In this document: in pieces, positions 24,300 through 32,592 of the stretch
Position numbering within the stretch: the first letter of the stretch is position 1
Layout of the letters: each line of letters begins with the position of its first letter
Assembly: GCA_024644725.1 (NCBI GenBank)
Contig: JAHEHE010000013.1
Location: forward strand, 1-44,614
DNA length: 44,614 bases
Direction of reading: 5' to 3'
Source of the DNA: Flavobacteriaceae bacterium
Lineage (GTDB): Bacteria; Bacteroidota; Bacteroidia; Flavobacteriales; Flavobacteriaceae
Program-made: the position numbers and the translations under genes
Notes under the pieces: generated by a model
What the model saw: only the letters and a program-made list of their open reading frames with translations
What the model was told of the DNA's origin: nothing
Databases searched by the model: none

Positions 24300-24680
24300 T
24301 CAATACTGCTGCTTCTTGGCCTCGATGCTCAATGTCGCATGAGGAACCAATTTGAGCCTTTCCTTTTGGATCAGTTTCCCGGTTACCCGGCATACGCCAT
24401 AAGTCTTGTTCTCAATGCGCAGCAAGGCGTTCTTGAGATCACGAATGAACTTTTCCTGGCGGATGGCCAGCTGCACGTTGGCTTCTTTCGACATGGTCTC
24501 AGACCCCTCTTCAAAAGCCTTGAAAGTAGGAGACGTATCATCTGTACCGTTGTTGCTGTCATTCTTGAACGTGCTCTCGATCAATTCCAGATCGGTCTTT
24601 GCCTGATGTATTTTCTCTTCAATAATTGCTTTGAATTCAGCAAGATCCTTGTCTGAATATCTAACTATGTTCTCGCTCAT
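24300..24680 (-). CDS. TraR/DksA family protein lacking the C4 zinc cysteines
   Basis: A 126-aa DksA-like protein: an N-terminal coiled-coil helix (LAEFKAIIEEKIHQAKTDLELIE), a second helix (QLAIRQEKFIRDLKNALLRIENK), then the zinc-finger region reduced to YGVCRVTGKLIQKERL and ending PHATLSIEAK. Only one cysteine remains of the four in canonical DksA; the 'tip' and C-terminal layout are kept. The family binds RNA polymerase's secondary channel and tunes transcription, often with ppGpp. Location between ileS and lspA is the usual one in this group. Regulatory role here is inferred from the family. Confidence 0.88.
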   Translation of the reverse strand: MSENIVRYSDKDLAEFKAIIEEKIHQAKTDLELIESTFKNDSNNGTDDTSPTFKAFEEGSETMSKEANVQLAIRQEKFIRDLKNALLRIENKTYGVCRVTGKLIQKERLKLVPHATLSIEAKKQQY

Positions 24681-24684
24681 TTTT

Positions 24685-27600
24685 TTAAACTTTTTCTAAT
24701 AACAATGCTGTGTTCACTGAATCAAACACCACATCATTTCCGTTATCAATCTCTTCCTTTAATATCAAATCCCTCGTAAGGGTCTCATTTTTTATATAAT
24801 CCGCATTGGATTCTATGGCCCGATCTACAACTCCGTCCTTTTTCACGAAAAGCCTGATCTTGTCGGTTACTTCCAGACCTTGTTCCTTTCTCATATTTTG
24901 AATCCGATTGACCAGCTCACGAGCTATGCCTTCATCCTTCAGATCCTTATTTATAGAAACGTCCAAAGCAACCGTTAAATTGCCCTGGTTTGCAACGAGC
25001 CAGCCTTCAATGTCTTCTGTGCTGATCTCCACCTCGTCAAGCAGGAGAATCTCCTTGTTTCCGTTGACCTCCATCTCGATCTGACCTTCCTTCTCCATTC
25101 TGTTGATCTCTTCATCTCCCAAGGCCTGAATCGCCTGGTTGACCAAGCGCATATTGGCCCCGTATTTGGGTCCCAAAACCTTGAAGTTCGGCTTGATCTT
25201 CTTGACCAGTATGCCGGCCGCATCATCCAAAAGCTCCACTTCCTTGACATTGACCTCCGAGGTGATCAGGTTCGAAACGGCTTCAATGTCGTTGCGATCC
25301 TGCTCATCCATCACAGGGATCATGATCTTTTGCAAAGGTTGACGGACTTTGATCATCTCCTTCTTCCTCAAAGAAAGCACCATGGAGGAAATATTCTGGG
25401 CTTTCTGCATCTTTCTTTCGAGATCGGCATCGATCCACGAAACATCAGCTTCCGGAAATTCAGCCAAATGTACAGAACTTATTTCATTTGAGGAAACGTT
25501 TTTTGTCAGGTCCCTGTAAAGGTTGTCCATGAAAAACGGGGCGATGGGAGCTGCGAGTTTTGACACGTTCAACAGACAGGTGTATAGGGTCTGATACGCC
25601 GATATCTTATCCTCCTGGTATTCCCCTTTCCAGAATCTTCTTCTGCACAGTCGCACATACCAATTACTGAGGTTCTCACCCACAAACTCCTGTATGGCGC
25701 GGGCCGCTTTCGTCGGCTCGTAATCTTCGTAGTAGGACTCCACCTTACTGATCAGGGTGTTCAATTCAGAGAGTATCCAACGGTCGATCTCGGGGCGTTT
25801 CTCTTTTGCAATGTCGTTCTCTGCGTATTCGAATCCATCGATGTTCGCGTAGAGTGAGAAAAACGAATAGGTATTGTAAAGCGTTCCAAAGAATTTTCGC
25901 TTGACCTCTGCAACCCCTTCCAAATCGAATTTGAGATTGTCCCAGGGGTTTGCATTGGAGATCATATACCAGCGCGTTGCATCCGGTCCGTATTCTCTCA
26001 TCGTCTCGAACGGGTCAATTGCGTTGCCCAGTCTTTTGGACATTTTCTTGCCGTTCTTGTCGAGTAGTAGCCCGTTTGAAACTACATTCTTGTAGGCGAC
26101 ACTTTCAAAATTCATCGATGCAATCGCGTGCAAGGTGTAGAACCATCCCCGGGTCTGATCCACTCCTTCGGCTATGAAGTCAGCCGGAAAGAATTGGTCA
26201 TTCTCAATGCGCTCCTTGTTCTCAAAAGGATAGTGCCACTGGGCATACGGCATGGCACCTGAGTCAAACCATACGTCGATCAGATCGGCCTCCCTTTTCA
26301 TAGGTTTCCCTGTTGGGGATACGAGAACGATCTTGTCTACAATGTTCTTGTGAAGATCAACTCGATCGTAATTTTCCTCGCTCATGTCGCCGACTACGAA
26401 ATCCTCAAAAAGATCTTTCTCCATCAAGCCGTGTTCCACCGCCCTGGCCATCTCTTCTTTGAGCTCCTCCACCGATCCGATGATCAGTTCTTCAGATCCG
26501 TCTTTCGTTCGCCAGATTGGGAGCGGGGTTCCCCAATAGCGGGAACGCGACAGGTTCCAGTCATTGGCGTTCTTCAACCAATTGCCGAATCGACCTTCTC
26601 CCGTTGACTTGGGCTTCCAATTGATGGTCTGGTTGAGCTCGTACATGAGATCTCTTTTCTCGGTCACCTTGATGAACCAGGAATCCAATGGGTAATAGAG
26701 GATCGGTTTATCGGTTCTCCAACAATTCGGATAGCTGTGCTTGTATTTCTCTACTTTGAAGGCCTTGTTCTCTTCCTTGAGTCGGATAGCAAGCTCCACG
26801 TCCACAGAGCGATCAGGTTCTTCTCCGGCCCCGTAGTATTCGTTCTTTACGTATTTGCCGGCGTGCTCACCCATGTCAAGGGTGAATTTCCCTTGAAGGT
26901 CCACCAATGGAACCGGGTTTCCGTGGTCATCCAATACCAGCATAGGCGGCACTTCGGGCTCGGCCATTTTGGCAACCAGGGCATCGTCTGCTCCAAAAGT
27001 AGGAGCCGTATGAACAATTCCCGTTCCGTCTTCGGTCGTGACAAAATCACCTGCGATCACCCTGAATGCGTTCTCAACTCCCTGATAGGGTTTGGCATAG
27101 GGCAGTAATTGTTCGTATCGGATCTCCAGGAGATCCTCTCCCTTGCATTCTTTTACCACCCGGTAGGGGATGGTCTTGTCTTCCTCCTTGTACGTCTTGA
27201 GTTCCGCCGGGTCGGAGACCTCGTGAAACTTCTTTCCGAATTGATAACCCAACAAATTTTTGGCCAGCACAACGTTGATCGGCTCAAAAGTATATTGGTT
27301 GTATGTACTCACGACCACATAATCGATCTTCTTGCCAACCGTCAAAGCGGTGTTGGATGGAAGCGTCCATGGAGTTGTGGTCCAGGCCAGGAAATAAAGA
27401 TCTCCTTCAACATCTTTCAAGAACTCCGGCAAGGTATCCCGGACCGCCTTGAATTGAGCAACAACAGTCGTGTCTGTGACATCCTGATAAGTTCCGGGCT
27501 GATTCAACTCATGTGAGCTCAATCCGGTTCCTGCCTTTGGAGAGTAGGGTTGTATCGTATAGCCTTTGTAAAGGAGTCCTTTTTGGTACAGCTGCTTCAG

Positions 27601-28092
27601 AAGCCACCACAAGGTCTCCATGTACTTAGGTTTGTAGGTCACATAGGCCTCTTCCATATCCACCCAATGCCCCATCTTCTTCGTCAGGTCCTCCCAAACG
27701 TCGGTAAATCGCATGACCGCTGTCTTGCACGCCTCGTTGTACTCCTCGATGCTTACCTTCTTGCCGATGTCTTCTTTGGTGATTCCAAGCTCCTTCTCCA
27801 CGCCCAGTTCGATGGGCAGTCCATGGGTATCCCAACCTGCTTTTCTTTCAACCTCGAAGCCCTGCATCGTTTTATAACGGCAAAAAATGTCCTTGATGGC
27901 CCGGGACATCACATGATGGATTCCAGGAAGGCCATTGGCAGATGGCGGACCTTCGAAAAAGACAAACGGGGTGTTTCCTTTGCGGGTAGAAATGCTCTTC
28001 TCAAAAATAGCATTGTCGTCCCAAAAACGAAGTATTTCGTCGGCGACATTCACCAGATCCAAGCCCTTGTATTCTCTGAATTTCTGACCCAT
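24685..28092 (-). CDS. ileS: isoleucine-tRNA ligase
   Basis: Charges tRNA-Ile. Recognisable blocks: the N-terminal FFEGPPSANGLPGIHH, where the usual HIGH signature reads GIHH (residues 57-60); WDTHGLPIELGVEKELGI; the editing CP1 domain with TTPWTLPSNTALTVG; and KMSKRLGNAIDPFE as the KMSKS motif. The anticodon-binding domain follows. The length of 1135 aa and the overall look fit the IleRS2, eukaryote-like branch. The start is the ATG at 28092; a TTG two codons upstream is not needed. It is the first gene of the ileS-traR/dksA-lspA operon, with only a 4-bp gap to the next gene. Confidence 0.96.
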   Translation of the reverse strand: MGQKFREYKGLDLVNVADEILRFWDDNAIFEKSISTRKGNTPFVFFEGPPSANGLPGIHHVMSRAIKDIFCRYKTMQGFEVERKAGWDTHGLPIELGVEKELGITKEDIGKKVSIEEYNEACKTAVMRFTDVWEDLTKKMGHWVDMEEAYVTYKPKYMETLWWLLKQLYQKGLLYKGYTIQPYSPKAGTGLSSHELNQPGTYQDVTDTTVVAQFKAVRDTLPEFLKDVEGDLYFLAWTTTPWTLPSNTALTVGKKIDYVVVSTYNQYTFEPINVVLAKNLLGYQFGKKFHEVSDPAELKTYKEEDKTIPYRVVKECKGEDLLEIRYEQLLPYAKPYQGVENAFRVIAGDFVTTEDGTGIVHTAPTFGADDALVAKMAEPEVPPMLVLDDHGNPVPLVDLQGKFTLDMGEHAGKYVKNEYYGAGEEPDRSVDVELAIRLKEENKAFKVEKYKHSYPNCWRTDKPILYYPLDSWFIKVTEKRDLMYELNQTINWKPKSTGEGRFGNWLKNANDWNLSRSRYWGTPLPIWRTKDGSEELIIGSVEELKEEMARAVEHGLMEKDLFEDFVVGDMSEENYDRVDLHKNIVDKIVLVSPTGKPMKREADLIDVWFDSGAMPYAQWHYPFENKERIENDQFFPADFIAEGVDQTRGWFYTLHAIASMNFESVAYKNVVSNGLLLDKNGKKMSKRLGNAIDPFETMREYGPDATRWYMISNANPWDNLKFDLEGVAEVKRKFFGTLYNTYSFFSLYANIDGFEYAENDIAKEKRPEIDRWILSELNTLISKVESYYEDYEPTKAARAIQEFVGENLSNWYVRLCRRRFWKGEYQEDKISAYQTLYTCLLNVSKLAAPIAPFFMDNLYRDLTKNVSSNEISSVHLAEFPEADVSWIDADLERKMQKAQNISSMVLSLRKKEMIKVRQPLQKIMIPVMDEQDRNDIEAVSNLITSEVNVKEVELLDDAAGILVKKIKPNFKVLGPKYGANMRLVNQAIQALGDEEINRMEKEGQIEMEVNGNKEILLLDEVEISTEDIEGWLVANQGNLTVALDVSINKDLKDEGIARELVNRIQNMRKEQGLEVTDKIRLFVKKDGVVDRAIESNADYIKNETLTRDLILKEEIDNGNDVVFDSVNTALLLEKV

Positions 28093-28160
28093 AATCAACA
28101 GCTGATTCCTTTAAGAGTGCAAAAGTACATATTTTCTCAAATAGAACAGTGGCCTCAAAC

Positions 28161-28192
28161 AAAAAAAGCATCCGGTTTTACCGAATGCTTTT
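28161..28192 (-). terminator. terminator of the adhesin A/PorP/OmpA cluster
   Basis: AAAAGCATTCGG / CCGGATGCTTTT (one wobble) with a TAAAA loop, followed on the minus strand by TTTTTTTG. It begins about 35 bp after the stop of the last ompA gene and lies in the 134-bp gap before ileS. Confidence 0.85.
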
Positions 28193-28226
28193 CCACTAAA
28201 AGTTTGATCTTTCGAATTCTAACGCA

Positions 28227-29768
28227 TTACTTCTTGATTACCTCAAATTCGGTTCTTCGGTTCTGTTGATGCTCAACCTCGGTACATTTCACACCGTTGG
28301 AGCAGTTGTTGACCAGGCGGGTCTCTCCATAGCCCTTCCCGGTTATTCGTTTTGGATCTGCACCTATGCTGATCAGGTAAGATACCGTGGCAGAAGCTCT
28401 TTTCTGAGACAGCCACATGTTGTACCCGTCACCTCCACGTGAATCCGTATGGGATCCGAACCGGATGATCATCTCAGGAAACTTGTCCATGAGTCTCACT
28501 ACCTTGGCCAAATCGTCATAGCTGCTTTCGAGGATATTGGATTTGTTCAACTCAAATTCAATCGACTTTATATTCAAAATCTGTCTTCCCTCCAGGTCGA
28601 TAAACTCTTTCTCATCCAGACTCAGGGTCAGGTTGTTCTGAAAGGCATTTTCCTTGCTCGTCACCAGGGATTCTTCTGCTACAAAATAGCCGTATTTGTC
28701 ACCGGTAACCTTATAGGATTGATCGCATTTTACCATAAATGAGAATTCCCCGTTGCGCATCGTTTCGAGTCGTCTCAACTTTTCACCCGAAGAGTCATAC
28801 AGCGTAGCAAAAGCATTGGGAATCGGCTGACCGCTGATCTTGTCTACGATAACTCCTTTGATCACCTGGTCGCAAATTGGATTGACGGTCACTTCTTCAA
28901 ACCAATAGATGTCGTCATCTCCTTTGCCTCCAGATCGATTCGAGGAAAAATAGCCCCGTTGTGTATCCGTATCGATTACGAATGAGAGATCATCACCCTT
29001 GCTGTTCATCGGCTTGCCGAGATTGATAGGCTCTTCGATTGACTCATCGAGTTTGGTCATGTAAATGTCGAATCCGCCGATACCCCCCGGGCGGTTGCTT
29101 GAAAAGTAAAGGATGTCCTGATCCACGTGAGGCGTGTACTCCTTGTATTTCGAATTGACTGTGGGCCCGAGATTTTTTGGTGCACCGTAGTGACCGTTGT
29201 TGATGCTTACAACATAAATGTCTTTGTCGCCATATCCTCCGGGCATATCTGATACAAAATACAGTCGTTTGCCATCTTTGCTCACCGAAGGATGACCCGT
29301 GTCGTACTTGTCACTGTTGAAAGGCAAGGTCATCACGTCCTTCCACTGCCCACCAGATCCTACAGAAGCCCTGAAAATTTTGATCCCGCCTCCTTTTCTA
29401 CCCTGGCGACTGTTGTTTGACGTGAAATAGACATAACGCAAATCGGGTGAAAAAGCCACCATGGCGTCATGATATTTTGAGTTGAGTGTGCTGCTGAAAG
29501 GTCTGACTTTGGTTATCTCTCCATCAGGTTCGACGTCTCCAATGTACAAATCGAGAAAGGGTTGATCATTGCCATCCCATTTTTTGGAAGAAAGCCCCAC
29601 TTTTCGCGAAGAAGAGAATACAATTTTGTCAGTGCCATAGAAAGTGGTTCCGAAATCGCCATAATCTGAATTGGCCTCCAAACTCTTGACTTTGTACTGG
29701 GCGGCTGTGAGCTGGCAGTAAGTCGAGACGGAGAATAGAAAAATAAGGAGGAATAAAATACTTCTCAT
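28227..29768 (-). CDS. OmpA family protein with PD40 repeats (third paralogue)
   Basis: A 513-aa outer-membrane-associated protein. A short signal peptide (MRSILFLLIFLFSVSTYC) precedes PD40/WD40-like propeller repeats (HPSVSKDGKRLYFVSDMPGG, ILYFSSNRPGGIGGFDIY, RGYFSSNRSGGKGDDDIY; about 70-290). Then comes a carboxypeptidase-regulatory/CNA-B-like beta domain (VIKGVIVDKISGQPIPNAF; about 300-385). The C-terminal OmpA peptidoglycan-binding domain (about 395-513) has GSHTDSRGGDGYN and NRRTEFEV with the conserved Asp and Arg. It is the last gene of the block, separated from the preceding ompA by a strong hairpin, so it may be transcribed at a different level. Confidence 0.9.
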   Translation of the reverse strand: MRSILFLLIFLFSVSTYCQLTAAQYKVKSLEANSDYGDFGTTFYGTDKIVFSSSRKVGLSSKKWDGNDQPFLDLYIGDVEPDGEITKVRPFSSTLNSKYHDAMVAFSPDLRYVYFTSNNSRQGRKGGGIKIFRASVGSGGQWKDVMTLPFNSDKYDTGHPSVSKDGKRLYFVSDMPGGYGDKDIYVVSINNGHYGAPKNLGPTVNSKYKEYTPHVDQDILYFSSNRPGGIGGFDIYMTKLDESIEEPINLGKPMNSKGDDLSFVIDTDTQRGYFSSNRSGGKGDDDIYWFEEVTVNPICDQVIKGVIVDKISGQPIPNAFATLYDSSGEKLRRLETMRNGEFSFMVKCDQSYKVTGDKYGYFVAEESLVTSKENAFQNNLTLSLDEKEFIDLEGRQILNIKSIEFELNKSNILESSYDDLAKVVRLMDKFPEMIIRFGSHTDSRGGDGYNMWLSQKRASATVSYLISIGADPKRITGKGYGETRLVNNCSNGVKCTEVEHQQNRRTEFEVIKK

Positions 29769-29794
29769 AAACTTTCAAACTTGCACAATTGTTA

Positions 29795-29826
29795 CTAAAA
29801 AGCCAACGGAATTCGTTGGCTTTTAG
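29795..29826 (-). terminator. hairpin between the two ompA paralogues
   Basis: AAAAGCCAACG / CGTTGGCTTTT is a perfect 11-bp stem with a GAATT loop (extended by CTA/TAG with one bulge), then CTTTTTAG on the minus strand. It is either a terminator of the porP-ompA transcript or an attenuator before the last ompA. Confidence 0.75.
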
Positions 29827-29859
29827 TATCTGATCTATTACATTTTTATGACGTCTGTA

Positions 29860-31500
29860 CTACATTTTTATAATGACAAATTCGGTTCGCCTGTTCATGG
29901 CGTGTTGGGCCTCTGTACATTTGACCCCATCCGAGCATTCATTGATAAGTTGTGTTTCACCGTATCCTTTACCCGTGATTCGACTGGAATCAATGCCGTG
30001 ATCGATGATGTAGTTGACTGTTGAAGCGGCTCTTCTTGTTGAAAGCCAGATGTTATATCCTGTAATACCTCGCGAATCCGTGTGGGATCCAGACTCAATG
30101 ATCATCTCCGGATAACGGTTCATAAGATCTACAACCTTGTCAAGTTCGCGCTTGGCTTCTTTGTTCAGGTAGGATGAGTTCAATTCGAAGTATATGGGTT
30201 CGATGTTGACCACATAGGTACTCGGCCTAACTTTCACAATCTCTTCAGGGATCTCCTCAGGCATGCCTTCCGGACGATCTTCAGTGGCAACTGCCATTTC
30301 CGTGATCTCACCGGTTCCAAGCAGGATCAGCAACTTCAACTCCTTGTCAGGCTCCGAAGAGGTTGTTAGCGATTTGCTCTGCGTGGTGTAACCTTCTTTG
30401 CTTCCTTCCAGAACATACTCCGTTTCGCAATAAACCGGGAGTTGGAAAGAACCGTCCTCTTTAACTTCCACTTGTTCTATTACATTGCCATCTGCATCTT
30501 TGATCGCTACGGTGGCTCCCGCTATGATCTCGGTGGTGTTCTGATCTCTTACCTCACCCGCAATTACCTGGGCGCATCTGAAGATCACAGGCTCCTCTTC
30601 CAGGAACGAATACAGGTCATCATCGCCTGCTCCACCCTCTCTTTTGGATGAAAAATAGCCTCTTCTCGTTTCCGAATTGATGATAAACGTAAAATCATCG
30701 GCTGAAGAGTTTATTGGCTCATTCAAAAGTATAGGATCCGGTACAAAATCAGTAAGTCTTGTTGCGTAGATATCCAGGCCTCCCATGCCTCCCGTTCTGT
30801 CGGATGAAAAGTAAATCACGTCCCCGTCAATAAAAGGAAAAACATCTTTGTTTGGAGTGTTGATCTTCGGTCCCATATTGACCGGATTGCCAAAACCACT
30901 GTAATTAATGTCTACTTTGTATATATCGGTTTCACCATATCCGCCAGGCATGTCAGAGACAAAATACAGGGTTTGCTCATCCTCGCTCAAAGCCGGATGA
31001 CCTACCGAATACTCTACGTTGTTAAAGGGCATCGGAATGATGTTCACCCATTCCCCCAGGTCATTCACTGTTGCCTTGAACATGGCCAGATTCGCCATCT
31101 CCCTTGAATCTCTTGATAATTTCTTGTTGTAATAGTTGTTTCGGGTGAAGTAAACCGTCTTCATGTCTTTGGTGAATGCCACATCTGCTTCGTGATAACG
31201 TGAGTTTACGTCTCCTTTGAGGTATTCAGGATTCATCAGGTCTCCATCGGGAAGAATGTCTGCCACATAAAGCTCCAGGTAGCGCTGGTTGTTTTCGAGC
31301 CAGACGTCATTTACGATTGTGATTCCCTTTTTTGGTGAGGCAAAAACCAACTTGTCTTGTCCATAAAAGGCACCGCCAAAATCCGAATTCTCGGTATTGA
31401 CTGAAAGTTGTTTAATGGCATATTTTCCAGCTCCTTCTCTCTGTTGAGCCATTAACGTGACTGTGCAACAAAGCATAAAAGCCAAGATGTACTTTTTCAT
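29860..31500 (-). CDS. OmpA family protein with PD40 repeats (cassette A)
   Basis: A 546-aa paralogue of the neighbouring OmpA proteins. The signal peptide is MKKYILAFMLCCTVTLMAQ. PD40 repeats (HPALSEDEQTLYFVSDMPGG; VIYFSSDRTGGMGGLDIYA; RRGYFSSKREGGAGDDDLY) are followed by a CNA-B-like domain (VIAGEVRDQNTTEIIAG). A Glu/Pro-rich linker (EGMPEEIPEEIVKV) leads to the OmpA domain with GSHTDSRGITGYN and NRRTEFV. The C-terminal region has two cysteines spaced as in its paralogues (ECSDGVKC). By analogy with other OmpA domains it should bind peptidoglycan and help anchor the cassette. It is 34 bp downstream of porP. Confidence 0.9.
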   Translation of the reverse strand: MKKYILAFMLCCTVTLMAQQREGAGKYAIKQLSVNTENSDFGGAFYGQDKLVFASPKKGITIVNDVWLENNQRYLELYVADILPDGDLMNPEYLKGDVNSRYHEADVAFTKDMKTVYFTRNNYYNKKLSRDSREMANLAMFKATVNDLGEWVNIIPMPFNNVEYSVGHPALSEDEQTLYFVSDMPGGYGETDIYKVDINYSGFGNPVNMGPKINTPNKDVFPFIDGDVIYFSSDRTGGMGGLDIYATRLTDFVPDPILLNEPINSSADDFTFIINSETRRGYFSSKREGGAGDDDLYSFLEEEPVIFRCAQVIAGEVRDQNTTEIIAGATVAIKDADGNVIEQVEVKEDGSFQLPVYCETEYVLEGSKEGYTTQSKSLTTSSEPDKELKLLILLGTGEITEMAVATEDRPEGMPEEIPEEIVKVRPSTYVVNIEPIYFELNSSYLNKEAKRELDKVVDLMNRYPEMIIESGSHTDSRGITGYNIWLSTRRAASTVNYIIDHGIDSSRITGKGYGETQLINECSDGVKCTEAQHAMNRRTEFVIIKM

Positions 31501-31534
31501 GAGTTCCCCTTTTTTTATATTTTACTTCTACCTC

Positions 31535-32464
31535 CTAGAAGAATCTAGGCGACTTCAAGTTCTTTTTAGAGAGGTCAAGATCATACAACAATATGATCTC
31601 GTGGGATCCTCCCGTTTGAGAATTTGAAAACTCTGAGATCGTGTAGTCATACGCATAACCAATTCTAAAGTCAGGGGTCACTCCAAAATTGACCAAAGCG
31701 CTAACTGCATCCTCCCATCGGTAACTTGCACCAAACTCCAATCTTTCGTAGAGCAGAACGTTCGCGTTGATGTCAAACGATATCGGTGCGCCAGCTACTC
31801 CTTTCACCATCAAAGACGGTTTGAGCTTCACTGTGCTTGAAAGATCGAAAACGTATCCACCGGTCAAAAAATAATGAACTTCCTCTGAAGCCTTGGTGTT
31901 GATATTGTCTTTGTCCAAATGCTCTGATTTCAAGATGTTCGGAACGGAGAATCCTGCATACCATTTATCGGTGTAGTAATAGACTCCAGCTCCAAAATTC
32001 GGAAAAGCATCATTAATGTTCTCATCAAATACAGGGTCTCCTGCATTCAACGTTTCTGGCAAAACAACGCCCAAAAGGTTAACGTCGAGCAAAGTAACTC
32101 CGGCTTTCAATCCGAAGGCCAATCTTCCAACGTCTGAGGTGTTCAATGTATAGGAGAAGTCGGCATAAATATTCTGCTCTTTTGCAGGCCCGATCTCGTC
32201 AGCGATTACCGAAATCCCTACTCCCACTTTCTTTCCTAAAGGTGCGTGGGTGTTGAACGTCAGGGTTTTTGGAGCGCCATCAATACTTGTCCACTGGGTC
32301 CGTCCTAACAAACCAAAACTCAAAGTCCCTCTTGAACCAGCATACGCTGGATTTACAACGTTCATGTTGTACATATATTGTGTATACTGGGGATCTTGCT
32401 GGGCCTCGGCTTCTTGTATGAACAGTAAAAAACCTAAAGCAAGGAAAATTGATAATTTTTTCAT
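31535..32464 (-). CDS. PorP/SprF family T9SS membrane protein (cassette A)
   Basis: A 309-aa outer-membrane beta-barrel protein of the PorP/SprF family, partner of T9SS-secreted adhesins; SprF is needed for SprB secretion in Flavobacterium. The signal peptide ends ...EAEAQ, and the mature start has the family hallmark DPQYTQYMYN, then NPAYAGSRG (about 24-45). Many beta-strand-like segments follow (FGLKAGVTLL, YYYTDKWYAGFSVP), and the protein ends KSPRFF. It lies 34 bp upstream of ompA. A hairpin and an inverted repeat TGACAA/TTGTCA (32484-32499) occupy the gap to the adhesin gene. It is very similar to the cassette B copy, particularly near both ends. Confidence 0.93.
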   Translation of the reverse strand: MKKLSIFLALGFLLFIQEAEAQQDPQYTQYMYNMNVVNPAYAGSRGTLSFGLLGRTQWTSIDGAPKTLTFNTHAPLGKKVGVGISVIADEIGPAKEQNIYADFSYTLNTSDVGRLAFGLKAGVTLLDVNLLGVVLPETLNAGDPVFDENINDAFPNFGAGVYYYTDKWYAGFSVPNILKSEHLDKDNINTKASEEVHYFLTGGYVFDLSSTVKLKPSLMVKGVAGAPISFDINANVLLYERLEFGASYRWEDAVSALVNFGVTPDFRIGYAYDYTISEFSNSQTGGSHEIILLYDLDLSKKNLKSPRFF

Positions 32465-32559
32465 TTGTTAAAGTTTATTCATTTGACAATCGCTTGTCAT
32501 TTAAATAGATCGGAGCAATTTCAGCTTAACCTCTCTTGTTGTATGTCTTTATTGAGGGA

Positions 32560-32583
32560 GCAGAACCCCTTTCGGGATTCTGC
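32560..32583 (-). promoter_or_regulatory. intercistronic hairpin after adhesin A
   Basis: GCAGAA-CCC / GGG-A-TTCTGC stem with one bulge and a CTTTC loop, starting 9 bp after the adhesin A stop. No T-run follows, so it looks like an RNA-processing or stabilising element rather than a terminator. It mirrors the hairpin after adhesin B. Confidence 0.5.
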
Positions 32584-32592
32584 ACCGTTCCT

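Noticed and set aside
27550-28269. 239-codon plus-strand frame antisense to ileS
   Set aside because: Overlaps a clear synthetase, and crosses the terminator of the ompA block.
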